Positions 23,461 to 35,626 of a stretch of 64,000 bases of DNA are shown here, piece after piece. The position numbers were made by a program, and so were the translations under genes. Under the pieces are notes generated by a model, which had not been told where the DNA came from, ran no database searches, and saw nothing but the letters and a program-made list of their open reading frames with translations. This stretch comes from Erwinia phyllosphaerae (GTDB taxonomy: Bacteria; Pseudomonadota; Gammaproteobacteria; Enterobacterales; Enterobacteriaceae). How positions within the stretch are numbered: the first letter of the stretch is position 1; every line of letters starts with the position of its first letter. The stretch covers positions 227,129 to 291,128 of the forward strand of contig NZ_JAHSPF010000006.1 of NCBI RefSeq assembly GCF_019132875.1, written 5' to 3'.

Positions 23461-23497
23461 AAGGGAAAATTCCTGCTGGTACAGGGAATTTTCCCTT
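23461..23497 (-). terminator. Strong terminator of the chitinase/lysozyme-like/holin operon
   Basis: A perfect 13-bp stem (23461-23473 with 23485-23497, arms AAGGGAAAATTCC and its complement) and an 11-nt loop is followed on the minus strand by six T residues. It lies 70 bp after the holin stop and about 110 bp before glmU, so it isolates the cassette from glmUS. Confidence 0.85.
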
Positions 23498-23566
23498 AGC
23501 GCTGGCATGATATCATCAAAGCTCATCTGCGCCTTACTGTTCTGGAATGGGCTACGGTTATGACGC

Positions 23567-23899
23567 TCAAATCTGCTTACTCTCCAGCCAGCCTGAGACT
23601 TTTTTCTGTAGCACCACGATCACCTCACTGCCGCTGGTGCCTGCTATGGCGGCAAGCAGCAGCGTTTGCGTGATGCTGGTGGGAAAATCAATACAGATCA
23701 GGCCGACAATAAATCCGGTGAACATGGAAATAAAAACGTGCTTTGAAAAATAACTTAGCTTGCCTTTAACATTTTCCAGCAGTTCGCTATGAATAAAGTA
23801 ATTCACCACGCCGCCGACGCTGGCAACTATCATAGAATCGATCAGATTATTTTCTGTCAACATCCTCAACAGTACTAAACTTTCATTATTACCTGTCAT
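23567..23899 (-). CDS. Phage P2-type holin-like membrane protein
   Basis: Holins form inner-membrane lesions that let a lytic or secreted protein reach the periplasm. The 110-residue product has three predicted helices: about 20-36 (SMIVASVGGVVNYFI), 55-71 (FISMFTGFIVGLICIDF) and 77-97 ([21 protein letters not shown]), with basic loops and a charged C-terminus. The SMFTGFIVGLICIDFP...AGTSGSEVI pattern resembles the P2 Y/LydA holin family. It starts 23 bp after the lysozyme-like stop, with AAGG before the ATG, and closes the operon. No phage structural genes are nearby, so a domesticated holin is likely. A role in chitinase export is inferred from context. Confidence 0.75.
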   Translation of the reverse strand: MTGNNESLVLLRMLTENNLIDSMIVASVGGVVNYFIHSELLENVKGKLSYFSKHVFISMFTGFIVGLICIDFPTSITQTLLLAAIAGTSGSEVIVVLQKKVSGWLESKQI

Positions 23900-23922
23900 A
23901 ACGTAAACCTTATAAATATAAA

Positions 23923-24411
23923 TCAGCTTTTAAACATGCTCGATTTATTTTTTGGGAGAAAAATATTTTTTTCGCACTCCCTGCGATAGATTAACTCTTT
24001 AATCAGAATATTATTAACATAAATCCAGCTGCCAAACTGCTCTGCCGCGGCGGCATAACACCCCTGGTTTAAAAACATCAGTAGCGTTGACGGCTGGCCG
24101 CTGCGCAGCTCAACCAGGCCACTGCTTACCCCTCTCTTCCCTGCGCCAATATCAAGGGTCAGGGAGACAAGCGCATCAAATTGATTTTGCGTGAGAGGAA
24201 TATCGACAGCGCTATTAACAATATCACCGCATCTTTTTATATCCTGATGCAGCAAAACCTCTGCCTCTTCTGGCGTAATAACATCACCAGCTGCAATATT
24301 GTTTTTATGTCCGTAACCAATAGCCCATAGTCCCGACGCATTCAGATAAGCTTTTGGCTGGAATCCTCTTGTGGCTTTTATAAAGCCAATACCATTTTGA
24401 GAAACGTTCAT
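23923..24411 (-). CDS. Lysozyme-fold (GH24, T4-type) protein lacking the catalytic triad
   Basis: The 162-residue product keeps the GH24 endolysin framework (AYLNASGLWAIGYGHKN, then STLLMFLNQGCYAAAAEQFGSW, then LIYRRECEKNIFL). The Glu/Asp/Thr triad of T4 lysozyme (E11, D20, T26) aligns without gaps to Arg15 (TRGF), Asn24 (AYLNA) and Ala30 (LWAIG). All three are replaced, so muramidase activity is not expected. The codons read AGA, AAT and GCT, so these are substitutions, not frame errors. An extra GLVELRSGQP stretch precedes STLL. There is no signal peptide. The Shine-Dalgarno is weak and a hairpin (24437-24465) lies just upstream. It may bind cell wall or partner the holin; function unknown. 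Confidence 0.75.
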   Translation of the reverse strand: MNVSQNGIGFIKATRGFQPKAYLNASGLWAIGYGHKNNIAAGDVITPEEAEVLLHQDIKRCGDIVNSAVDIPLTQNQFDALVSLTLDIGAGKRGVSSGLVELRSGQPSTLLMFLNQGCYAAAAEQFGSWIYVNNILIKELIYRRECEKNIFLPKNKSSMFKS

Positions 24412-24436
24412 TACCGTTCGCCATACAAGATAAAAT

Positions 24437-24465
24437 AAAGAGCGTCTTCTAAGAAGACACTCTTT
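24437..24465 (-). terminator. Hairpin between chitinase and lysozyme-like gene (attenuator candidate)
   Basis: Arms AAAGAG-C-GTCTTC (24437-24449) and GAAGAC-A-CTCTTT (24453-24465) form a 12-bp stem with one mismatch and a 3-nt loop. On the minus strand a short T-rich tract follows (ATTTTATC). It lies 30 bp after the chitinase stop and 26 bp before the lysozyme-like start, so it could reduce read-through or block ribosome entry. Confidence 0.6.
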
Positions 24466-24494
24466 GGTGGTATCAATCGATTACCCTAAATCCG

Positions 24495-26690
24495 TTACAG
24501 CACTGACCATGGCTTGCCGTACTGGCCGGTGGTTTCTTCCAGACCCGGCTCGCTTCCTTTGTTCCAGAAGCGGGCAATGTAGTTAACGCCTTTGTATGAA
24601 ACTTTGTCGTTTTCTACATAAATTTCCGTTGCGCTCCACTCAGCGTAGTCAGAAGGCTCTGCCGGTGTAACCGGGTGCCATTCCGTAGCAATCCAGAACG
24701 CATACGAGGAGCTACTGCTGTTGCCTTTTGCATCGGTAACAGTGAGATCTACTCTGGCAACAGAATCGGCAGAAACCGTTGGCATTTGCGCTTCCGTCTC
24801 TTCAGACTGCGGCGCGCTTAGCTGGATACTGCTGGTTGCAGACCAATCGTATTTGACTGCGTTAGCTGAATTTATAGCGCTGAACACCAGCTTGCAGCCA
24901 TTTGGCACTTTCATGGTGATAACGGCTTCAGGACCTACTTTATCTTCACCTGGATCTACCGGGTCGATTGGGTCAACTGGGTCAACTGGGTCAACCGGGT
25001 CAACCGGGTCAACCGGGTCAACCGGGTCAACCGGGTCAACCGGGTCAACCGGGTCAACCGGGTCAACTGGGTCAACTGGGTCAACTGGGTCAACTGGTTC
25101 TACCGGGTCAACTGGTTCTACCGGGTCAACTGGTTCTACCGGGTCAACTGGCGTTTCGCCATCAATGTTGATGCCTTTAAAGTAGAAAGGGGCCATATCG
25201 ATGTTCTGCTGAACAATTGGGCAACCCATCCCTTCGCGACCCGCGTTTACCAGCAGGCCGTTATCGTTATCGATAGTCCAGGTGAACAGACCGCCCAGGC
25301 CTTTTTCGATAACGTATCGTGCTTTTTCACGTACGGTACGCGGAGTATCAATAGAGTGGAAAACCTTAGAGGTTGGGCTGTACAGATAGTCCGCACAGGC
25401 GACGTCATCGGTATAGACGTTATAGCCGTTACGACCACACTGGTTTTCCAGATCCAGGTAGTTGTTAATCACGTCATACCATTCAACACAGCCGGACTCA
25501 AAAGTACCTACGGTAGTGCCGCTGCCGTCGTAAGAACCTTTTAATGGTGAGAACGAACTAATGTCGCTGCCTTTGGCACTACGTGAGTAACCTACATAAC
25601 CAATGTTAATCGCTTCAGGATCCACACCCAGTTCCAGCAGATACTCAACCGCTTCTTCCAGGCTATAGGTAGAGTGTGGCGTTTTGTACAGATTGGTATG
25701 ATGGCCCAGACCGTCTGCCCATGGCGTACCAAAGAAGTCATAGGTCATCAGGTTGATGCCGTAAAGACCGGCTGAAATCAGCTCTTTGATATTGGAGTAC
25801 TTCAGTACATCGATATTGGCTGAAGCCGCGATGCTGATTTTTACATGGCTCAGGCTATTAGCCTGTAGCGCTTTGTTCAGGCTATCCATCAGCTTAACGT
25901 AGTTGGCGCTATCTTCCGGGCCGTAAGGGTTACCGGCACCGGCTGCGTTTGGATATTCCCAGTCGATATCGATTTCAGAGAACATTGGGAAGCGCTGCAT
26001 GAAATCGATAATGCTGGCTACCAGCGTATCAATGGCGCTCTGGCTTTTGGCCAGTTCGTGGAACGCTTCGCTCATGGTCCAGCCGCCCAGGCTGAAAGAG
26101 AGCTTCAGATCGTGGCCCTGTGAGGCTGCTTTTTTCTGCAGGTCACGCATCGCGCCCAGCACACCCTGCAGGTTAGGGTTATCCTGATAGAAGCAGTCTC
26201 CCTGGCCATCGGCAGGATAAGTAGTACCAGGGCCAAAACCAAAGGCTTTCCAGCCAGAGTAGCCGCAGTTAACGTAAGACTGGCAGTCGCCCCACGGATC
26301 CAGAATGGTCATCTCATTCGTTTTCTTACCGGTCCAGGCCGCTGCCTGATCGATTTTTTGCTTATTGGCGCCTTTATCACCCACGATGCCGGTAAAGCCA
26401 AAAATGATTTTATCGTAAGCGGTTGGGTCCAGTTTGGTGATATCGATACCGCGACCACGCAGATCTTTAGCAAGAGCGCCGTTATTATCAGTCTGACGCT
26501 GATCGTAGTGGGCCCAGTCAGTGTAGTAACCAAACAGTTTAGGTTTACCCGCTGTATTATATTTGTTGTATACGCGTTGAGCTACACGGCCAGAGGTATA
26601 GCTGTATTCAGATGTATTGGTTTTTGGATCAAAGCCATCCATCTTATACGACTGCTCGGTGTAGGTATCCTTTTGAATCAATTTACTCAT
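24495..26690 (-). CDS. GH18 chitinase of the insect toxin-complex Chi1/Chi2 type, no signal peptide
   Basis: This 731-residue protein should hydrolyse chitin. Residues 1-50 have no signal peptide ([20 protein letters not shown]). The GH18 barrel spans about 50-495, with SFSLGGW at 198-204 and the catalytic [11 protein letters not shown], where Asp241, Asp243 and acid Glu245 are intact; the first Asp of DxxDxDxE is Ser238. [19 protein letters not shown] and [12 protein letters not shown] resemble, as I recall, the Yersinia entomophaga toxin-complex chitinases. A linker of 21 tripeptides (VDP/VEP/IDP, about 515-577), a PKD-like domain (about 585-665) and a chitin-binding CBM5/12 ([18 protein letters not shown]) follow. 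It heads the operon with the lysozyme-like and holin genes. Lack of a signal peptide fits holin-dependent export. Confidence 0.9.
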   Translation of the reverse strand: MSKLIQKDTYTEQSYKMDGFDPKTNTSEYSYTSGRVAQRVYNKYNTAGKPKLFGYYTDWAHYDQRQTDNNGALAKDLRGRGIDITKLDPTAYDKIIFGFTGIVGDKGANKQKIDQAAAWTGKKTNEMTILDPWGDCQSYVNCGYSGWKAFGFGPGTTYPADGQGDCFYQDNPNLQGVLGAMRDLQKKAASQGHDLKLSFSLGGWTMSEAFHELAKSQSAIDTLVASIIDFMQRFPMFSEIDIDWEYPNAAGAGNPYGPEDSANYVKLMDSLNKALQANSLSHVKISIAASANIDVLKYSNIKELISAGLYGINLMTYDFFGTPWADGLGHHTNLYKTPHSTYSLEEAVEYLLELGVDPEAINIGYVGYSRSAKGSDISSFSPLKGSYDGSGTTVGTFESGCVEWYDVINNYLDLENQCGRNGYNVYTDDVACADYLYSPTSKVFHSIDTPRTVREKARYVIEKGLGGLFTWTIDNDNGLLVNAGREGMGCPIVQQNIDMAPFYFKGINIDGETPVDPVEPVDPVEPVDPVEPVDPVDPVDPVDPVDPVDPVDPVDPVDPVDPVDPVDPVDPVDPIDPVDPGEDKVGPEAVITMKVPNGCKLVFSAINSANAVKYDWSATSSIQLSAPQSEETEAQMPTVSADSVARVDLTVTDAKGNSSSSSYAFWIATEWHPVTPAEPSDYAEWSATEIYVENDKVSYKGVNYIARFWNKGSEPGLEETTGQYGKPWSVL
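24961..25149. repeat. 9-bp tandem repeat (21 units) inside the chitinase gene
   Basis: Twenty-one tandem 9-bp units, mostly GGGTCAACC or GGGTCAACT on the plus strand, encode the chitinase linker. On the coding strand they give 17 VDP, three VEP (variant GGTTCTACC units 16, 18 and 20) and one IDP (unit 1). Eight consecutive units (4-11) are identical at the DNA level, so slippage is likely. Unit length is a multiple of three, so expansion keeps frame. Confidence 0.95.
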
Positions 26691-27074
26691 GGTAAATCCT
26701 TATCAGATAGAAGTTATAGTGAAATGCTCATCACGGGATTACCCTGAAGGCGAAGTCACTTTTACCTGATACCGTTACGCTCGCCAGTTACAAATAAAGA
26801 ATAATGTTTAGCAAGCAGGATTATCCGTTAAATAAAAATTATTCAAACTTTACGCTGTATGAAAAGCCGTATAGTCGTGACTCATAAGTTGCGGCTTTAA
26901 ATATAGTTATAATTAAGGCTGCATTGAGGACGCATTTTTTATCAATCATGGATAAACAGCTTTCAGGATGTGGATGTACAGACTAACGATGGCAAACGCC
27001 ACAACGCCTGTGCGGCTGCGGCTCTGCGGGCTGTCCGCAGCAAAAAATGCGTGCCGCATTGCAATAATTAGCGC
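26691..27074. promoter_or_regulatory. Chitinase promoter region with palindromes
   Basis: This 384-bp AT-rich stretch lies upstream of the chitinase. AAGGAT gives the chitinase Shine-Dalgarno. A hairpin with arms AAAGCCG (26863-26869) and CGGCTTT (26892-26898) encloses a near-palindrome (ATAGTCGTGACTCAT, 26871-26885) that could be an operator. A segment at 26930-26940 is inversely repeated at 27042-27052. I see no protein-coding frame here. Confidence 0.5.
27042..27060 (-). terminator. Terminator after the 37-residue membrane peptide gene
   Basis: Read on the minus strand: AATGCG, 3-nt loop, CGCATT (27046-27060), followed by six T residues (27042-27047). It lies 15 bp after the stop of the small ORF. 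Confidence 0.65.
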
Positions 27075-27188
27075 TTAATTCTGAGGCTGCTGCTGATATA
27101 TTCCCGCCACAATAAGAATCGGCAGAACAAAGCAAAGCATGCCGATATTAAAAACAAGCTTCATATCAACAAGAATATTAATGACCAT
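27075..27188 (-). CDS. Putative 37-residue single-span membrane peptide
   Basis: An unannotated-size ORF encodes MVINILVDMKLVFNIGMLCF followed by VLPILIVAGIYQQQPQN. Residues about 11-30 form one hydrophobic helix. The ATG at 27188 has a strong Shine-Dalgarno (AAGAAGG, 5-nt spacer) and the stop is followed after 15 bp by an intrinsic terminator (27042-27060). These two signals support a real, separately transcribed gene. It is divergent from the winged-helix regulator (27263) and co-oriented with the chitinase operon. I do not recognise a family. An internal Met9 start would give 29 residues. It could modulate the holin or the regulator; that is speculation. Confidence 0.5.
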   Translation of the reverse strand: MVINILVDMKLVFNIGMLCFVLPILIVAGIYQQQPQN

Positions 27189-27262
27189 AAGCGCCTTCTT
27201 GCCGATACAGGCGAAGGAGCGCTTTTATCCGACATTAAAAAATTAGCGAAGGCAGGAAAATA

Positions 27263-27700
27263 ATGAGCAGTAATATTTATCTTGGTAATAATACTTTCCT
27301 TTCAGAAGAGGAAAATATTTTAATGAATGGCAATGTTACTTTAACAATAAGTGAAAAAGAGAAACGTTTACTGAGCTACTTTATTCGCCATGCTGATGAA
27401 GAACTGCCTAAACGAACCATTATTGAGAATATCTGGGAAAATCGCGCGGCAACGGTTGATGATGCCAATCTTACCCAGCTGGTTTATAAAATACGTCGCG
27501 ACCTAGCCGCAATGAATATGAAAAGCTGCATCAAAACCATCCCTGGTAAAGGCTATGTTTTTCTGACGCCAAAAACCCAAACCGCAGTACCCTTGCAGGT
27601 ACAGCCGCCAGTTAGCAGGTTAAAGGGACTGGTTTTTCTGGCGCTGGCCGTAACCGCCGTGGTGCTTTTAGCGCTGCTGTTTTCCCTGCTTTATCGCTAA
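27263..27700 (+). CDS. Membrane-tethered winged-helix regulator (ToxR/CadC type, minimal)
   Basis: The 145-residue protein has an N-terminal OmpR/CadC-type winged helix (about 15-102; ISEKEKRLLSYFIRHADEEL, ANLTQLVYKIRRDL, IKTIPGKGYVFL) and a single C-terminal membrane helix (about 122-143) that ends two residues before the stop. A periplasmic sensor domain is therefore absent, unlike CadC or ToxR. The ATG at 27263 follows AGGAAAATA. It is divergent from the chitinase operon and the small membrane peptide gene, so it is the probable regulator of the cassette. DNA-binding function is clear from the fold; the target is inferred. Confidence 0.8.
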   Translation: MSSNIYLGNNTFLSEEENILMNGNVTLTISEKEKRLLSYFIRHADEELPKRTIIENIWENRAATVDDANLTQLVYKIRRDLAAMNMKSCIKTIPGKGYVFLTPKTQTAVPLQVQPPVSRLKGLVFLALAVTAVVLLALLFSLLYR

Positions 27701-27790
27701 CTGATGAAAGGATAAACAGTTTAATTACAACATTAAATAGAGGTTTAATCAGGATAACAACGAGAGCACGGCTTTCTGTTGCCGCAAAAA

Positions 27791-27823
27791 TAAAAAATGC
27801 CAGGCAGTTTCCTGACTGGCATT
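27791..27823 (-). terminator. Terminator of the atp operon
   Basis: Arms AATGCCAG (27796-27803) and CTGGCATT (27816-27823) form an 8-bp stem. On the minus strand the stem is followed by TTTTTATTTTT. It lies 17 bp past the atpC stop. The plus-strand regulator gene ends about 90 bp away and could also use it. Confidence 0.85.
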
Positions 27824-27839
27824 CTTGCTTAAACCTGAA

Positions 27840-28259
27840 TTACATCGCTTTTTTGGTTAACTCGATCACGCGCAGTTTGGCGATCGCTTTAGCCAGTTCA
27901 GCCGACGCGGCAGCAAAGTCCACATCGCCATGCGAGCCATTCATATGCTCTTCGGCTTTGCGTTTCGCTTCCATTGCACGGGCCTCATCAAGGTCAGTAC
28001 CGCGGATCGCCGTATCAGCCAGCACGGTAGCCGCGCCTGGCTGTACTTCCAGCATGCCGCCGGAGAGATAAATATACTCTTCGTCGCCCTGCTCTTTTAC
28101 GATGCGAACCATACCAGGTTTAATGGCGGTCAGCAGCGGGGCGTGACCAGGATGGATACCCAGCTCGCCTTCGCTACCTGACACCTGAATTCGCTGCACA
28201 GTGCCGGAGAACATCTGCTGTTCTGCACTGACCACGTCCAGGTGAAAAGTCATAGCCAT
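27840..28259 (-). CDS. atpC: F1 ATP synthase epsilon subunit
   Basis: Epsilon sits on the F1 central stalk with gamma and inhibits ATP hydrolysis through its movable C-terminal helices. The 139-residue product ([20 protein letters not shown]) has the beta-sandwich N-terminal domain (about 1-85) with [23 protein letters not shown] and a two-helix C-terminal domain (about 90-139). It is the last gene of the nine-gene operon, 21 bp after atpD, and precedes the terminator at 27791-27823. Confidence 0.98.
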   Translation of the reverse strand: MAMTFHLDVVSAEQQMFSGTVQRIQVSGSEGELGIHPGHAPLLTAIKPGMVRIVKEQGDEEYIYLSGGMLEVQPGAATVLADTAIRGTDLDEARAMEAKRKAEEHMNGSHGDVDFAAASAELAKAIAKLRVIELTKKAM

Positions 28260-28280
28260 AATTAACCTCCCGGGAAACCG

Positions 28281-30565
<2,285 letters not shown>

Positions 30566-30619
30566 AAGCTTCTCCTCAAAGCCTTGCGGCCTGCCCCGAA
30601 AGGGACAAGCCGCCAGACA

Positions 30620-32161
30620 TTACCAGGACTGGGTTTTCTTGAACGTTTCGAGCAGGCCTTTCAGCTTCGCTTCGATATCGTTGTTGTAGTTACCAGCCTG
30701 GTTGATTTCAGCCATCAGCTCGCTATGGTCGCGATCTGCATAGGCCAGAAGCGCTGCTTCAAAGCTACCGATTTTTTCCAGCTCGACATCGGTCAGGAAG
30801 CCGCGCTCGGCCGCAAACAGCACCAGACCCTGCTGCGCTACGGACATTGGCGCATACTGTTTCTGTTTCAGCAGCTCGGTCACTTTCTGACCGTGGCTCA
30901 GCTGTTTACGGGTTGCTTCGTCCAGATCGGAAGCGAACTGAGAGAACGCCGCCAGTTCACGATACTGTGCCAGCGCGGTACGGATACCACCGGACAGTTT
31001 CTTGATGATCTTGGTCTGAGCAGCACCACCCACACGGGATACGGAGATCCCTGGGTTAACTGCCGGACGAATACCGGAGTTGAACAGGTTGGTTTCCAGG
31101 AAGATCTGACCATCGGTAATCGAGATTACGTTGGTCGGAACGAACGCGGAAACGTCGCCAGCCTGAGTTTCAATGATTGGCAGCGCGGTCAGAGAACCGG
31201 TTTTACCTTTCACTGCACCGTTGGTGAAACGCTCAACATAGTCGGCGCTCACGCGGGAAGCACGTTCCAGCAGACGGGAGTGGAGATAGAACACGTCACC
31301 AGGGAATGCTTCACGACCCGGTGGACGACGCAGCAGCAGAGAAACCTGACGGTAAGCAACGGCCTGTTTAGACAGGTCATCGTATACGATCAGCGCATCT
31401 TCACCACGGTCACGGAAGTATTCGCCCATGGCGCAACCTGCATACGGAGCCAGGTACTGCAGTGCAGCAGACTCAGAAGCGGTAGCCACAACCACGATGG
31501 TGTTAGCCAGCGCGTTGTGCTCTTCCAGCTTGCGTACCACGTTAGCGATGGTAGAAGCTTTCTGGCCGATAGCGACGTACACGCACTTGATGCCGGAATC
31601 GCGCTGGTTGATGATTGCATCGATCGCCATCGCGGTTTTACCGGTCTGACGGTCGCCGATGATCAGCTCACGCTGGCCACGGCCGATTGGAATCATCGCA
31701 TCGACAGACTTATAACCAGTCTGTACAGGCTGATCAACGGACTGACGGTCGATAACGCCTGGCGCAATCACTTCGATTGGCGAGAAGCCGTCGTTATCAA
31801 TGGCGCCTTTGCCATCGATTGGTGCACCCAGGGTGTTCACCACACGACCCAGCAGGCCACGGCCTACCGGAACTTCCAGGATACGGCCGGTACACTTAAC
31901 CTTCATGCCTTCGGCGAGGTCAGCGTATGGGCCCATCACTACGGCACCTACGGAGTCGCGCTCCAGGTTCAGTGCGATAGCGAAACGGTTGCCCGGCAGC
32001 GCGATCATCTCACCCTGCATAACATCGGCCAGGCCGTTTACGCGGATGATGCCGTCGCTGACGGAAACGATAGTACCTTCGTTGTGAGCTTCACTCACGA
32101 CATTGAACTGAGCAATGCGCTGCTTGATCAGTTCGCTGATTTCGGTGGAATTCAGTTGCAT
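30620..32161 (-). CDS. atpA: F1 ATP synthase alpha subunit
   Basis: Alpha alternates with beta in the F1 hexamer and has regulatory nucleotide sites. The 513-residue product has GDRQTGKTA (P loop), the arginine finger region [14 protein letters not shown] segment ([13 protein letters not shown]) and [21 protein letters not shown]. Length and order match E. coli. A 592-codon open frame on the opposite strand across atpA/atpG is a shadow of its codon bias. Confidence 0.99.
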   Translation of the reverse strand: MQLNSTEISELIKQRIAQFNVVSEAHNEGTIVSVSDGIIRVNGLADVMQGEMIALPGNRFAIALNLERDSVGAVVMGPYADLAEGMKVKCTGRILEVPVGRGLLGRVVNTLGAPIDGKGAIDNDGFSPIEVIAPGVIDRQSVDQPVQTGYKSVDAMIPIGRGQRELIIGDRQTGKTAMAIDAIINQRDSGIKCVYVAIGQKASTIANVVRKLEEHNALANTIVVVATASESAALQYLAPYAGCAMGEYFRDRGEDALIVYDDLSKQAVAYRQVSLLLRRPPGREAFPGDVFYLHSRLLERASRVSADYVERFTNGAVKGKTGSLTALPIIETQAGDVSAFVPTNVISITDGQIFLETNLFNSGIRPAVNPGISVSRVGGAAQTKIIKKLSGGIRTALAQYRELAAFSQFASDLDEATRKQLSHGQKVTELLKQKQYAPMSVAQQGLVLFAAERGFLTDVELEKIGSFEAALLAYADRDHSELMAEINQAGNYNNDIEAKLKGLLETFKKTQSW

Positions 32162-32175
32162 ATGCTCCAGTCCCC

Positions 32176-32709
32176 TTAAGACTGCAAGTCGTCCGCAAGG
32201 CGTTCAAGACGGCCGCGGACGCTGCCATCAATGACCATATCACCCGCACGGATGATTACGCCTGCCATTACAGACTTATCAATTTTGCAATTCAGCTTAA
32301 CTTTGCGTGACAGACGTTTTTCCATAGCGGCGCTGATTTTGGTCAGCTGTTCGTCACTCAGTGTAGTGGAAGAGATTACCTCAACGTCCGCGGTCGCATC
32401 ATGTGCGGCACGTAGCTGGATAAACTGAGCCAGTACATCGGGAAGCGCCGGTAAACGTTTGTTTTCAGCCATAACCTTAATCAGGTTCTGGCCGGCTTCA
32501 TCCAGTTCTGAGCCGCAGATAGCGATGAACCGTGCAGACAACGCTTCCGGCGCAAGCGCGCCGGAAAGAAGTTCTGCTACCTGTTCATTGCGGGCTACCT
32601 CGGTAGCGAACGCCAGCATCTGCTGCCAGCGATCGATACTCTGATGCTCAACAGCAAAGTCAAAAGCTGCTTTGGCGTAGGGGCGAGCTACGGTAGTAAA
32701 TTCAGACAT
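32176..32709 (-). CDS. atpH: ATP synthase delta subunit
   Basis: Delta links the peripheral stalk (b2) to the top of F1. The 177-residue product starts [22 protein letters not shown], the OSCP/delta signature, with an N-terminal helical bundle (about 1-105) and a C-terminal domain that has [23 protein letters not shown] (about 140-162). It ends 14 bp before atpA and follows atpF by 14 bp. Confidence 0.98.
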   Translation of the reverse strand: MSEFTTVARPYAKAAFDFAVEHQSIDRWQQMLAFATEVARNEQVAELLSGALAPEALSARFIAICGSELDEAGQNLIKVMAENKRLPALPDVLAQFIQLRAAHDATADVEVISSTTLSDEQLTKISAAMEKRLSRKVKLNCKIDKSVMAGVIIRAGDMVIDGSVRGRLERLADDLQS

Positions 32710-32723
32710 CAGCCCCTCCCTCC

Positions 32724-33194
32724 TTACAGTTCAGCGACCAGTTTATCAACGATGTCGCTGTTAGCAGCTTCATCCACGGAACGTTCAATGATTTTCTCGG
32801 CACCGGCAACAGCCAGCATCGCGACCTGCTTACGCAACTCTTCACGTGCACGTTTGCTTTCGGCTTCAATTTCAGCCTGTGCCTGAGTGACGATCTTGTT
32901 ACGTTCCTGCTCGGCTTCGGCTTTCGCTTCGTCCAGAATCTGCGAACGACGTTTGTTAGCCTGTTCGATGATTACCTGAGCTTCTTCTTTCGCTTTTTTC
33001 AGCTGGTCGGTCGCGTCAGCCTGTGCAAGATCCAGATCTTTTTTGGCACGTTCGGCAGAAGCAAGGCCATCAGCAACTTCTTTCTGGCGCTTTTCGATAG
33101 CAGCCATCAGCGGCGGCCATACGTACTTCATGCAGAACACTACAAACAGGATGAACGCGATGGCCTGGCCGAGGATTGTTGCGTTTAAGTTCAC
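32724..33194 (-). CDS. atpF: ATP synthase Fo subunit b
   Basis: Subunit b forms the dimeric peripheral stalk that holds F1 against the rotor. The 156-residue product has one N-terminal membrane helix (about 5-25, [20 protein letters not shown]) followed by a long Ala/Glu/Lys-rich coiled coil (about 30-140). Length is the same as E. coli AtpF. A 98-bp gap separates it from atpE, as is usual. Confidence 0.98.
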   Translation of the reverse strand: MNLNATILGQAIAFILFVVFCMKYVWPPLMAAIEKRQKEVADGLASAERAKKDLDLAQADATDQLKKAKEEAQVIIEQANKRRSQILDEAKAEAEQERNKIVTQAQAEIEAESKRAREELRKQVAMLAVAGAEKIIERSVDEAANSDIVDKLVAEL

Positions 33195-33257
33195 TGCACA
33201 ATGCCTCTTGTTAAGTTAACTTTTTTCTGCGGTCTGACGACCGGCAGAAGCCGTTCA

Positions 33258-33550
<293 letters not shown>

Positions 33551-33582
33551 TCAGTTAAAACGCAGTAGTGTTGATAAAAAAA

Positions 33583-34787
<1,205 letters not shown>

Positions 34788-34879
34788 GACGCTGAAACTC
34801 TCCTGCCCCGTCGGGGATATGTCGCGTGTCGTATAAAACTGCCTTTGCCACTTTGAGTCAAGCAGCAAAAAACGAGCAA

Positions 34880-34907
34880 ATTATACGGTGCGGGCCTGCG
34901 ATTTCAA
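34880..34907 (-). promoter_or_regulatory. Promoter of the atp operon
   Basis: Read on the minus strand: -35 TTGAAA (34902-34907), 16-bp spacer, -10 TATAAT (34880-34885). It lies about 93 bp upstream of atpI. Confidence 0.7.
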
Positions 34908-35626
34908 TCGATAAGTAGCGAAATGGTGAACAATTATTTAAATTTCTTTCGCGAGGCCTGTTTTTCAAAATTACCTGCGTCGGCGAACAGACGGAAAATC
35001 CGGCCAGTTCGCACAAAATATTGTGCACAAAGCGTGCAGGAGATCACAATTCAGTAATATATTCTCCGACCGCTGACCGGGATAAATCTTAATAATCGAG
35101 ATAAAATATGATTAAAATCAAAGCTTTGAAGACAAATGCTCTATTTTAGAGTCGCTGGCCGTAAATCGGCGGATTAAAACAATTAATTGACATTTGTCTT
35201 CGCCAATTATCTGCGGTATCTCGTCAGCGCATTGAAATTAACAGGCAAAAATATTTTGTCATGCTGTTCGGAAAAAGGCGCTTAGCCCGACAGTGAAGTA
35301 ATATCATTGCTAACACATTGTGAAATTATCGTTAAATGTAACCAGGTATTTCCGATAATTTCAGCCCGTCATTTTAACCTTACTGAAACATTAGCGGCCT
35401 GAAATTTTTTCTTACCGTCCGCTCGAAAAGCTAAATTTGCGCCGCGTTTTTTGTTCCTTTACCTTAACGCTGCTTATTATCCCCTGCCCTGCTCACCGTC
35501 CTGCCCACGCTTTTGCCATAAACTAAGCCAAATAAAGCACTTACTGTCTATGTGCCTACTCAGCTTTTGCGAGACAATCAAGCTAAAAACGCCGATTTTT
35601 AGCGCTATTACTGAAGCAAAAACCGG
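34908..35626. other. AT-rich non-coding region between rsmG and atpI
   Basis: About 720 bp without a credible gene. It contains an inverted repeat GCACAA-AATA-TTGTGC (35011-35026) and, just past rsmG, complementary arms (GCCGATTTTTAGC near 35591 and GCAAAAACCGGC near 35616) followed on the minus strand by T residues, a possible rsmG terminator. Gene-free AT-rich sequence here is also seen in relatives. Confidence 0.5.

Noticed and set aside
23500..24440. Search for spanin (Rz/Rz1-like) genes near the holin
   Set aside because: No second frame with a membrane anchor or lipobox was found overlapping or next to the holin and lysozyme-like genes.
24961..25149. Possible CRISPR-like array
   Set aside because: Units are 9 bp, directly tandem, without spacers, and encode a protein linker.
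24721..25185. Plus-strand frame rich in Gly-Ser-Thr repeats
   Set aside because: It is the complement of the 9-bp repeat in the chitinase gene and has no independent support.
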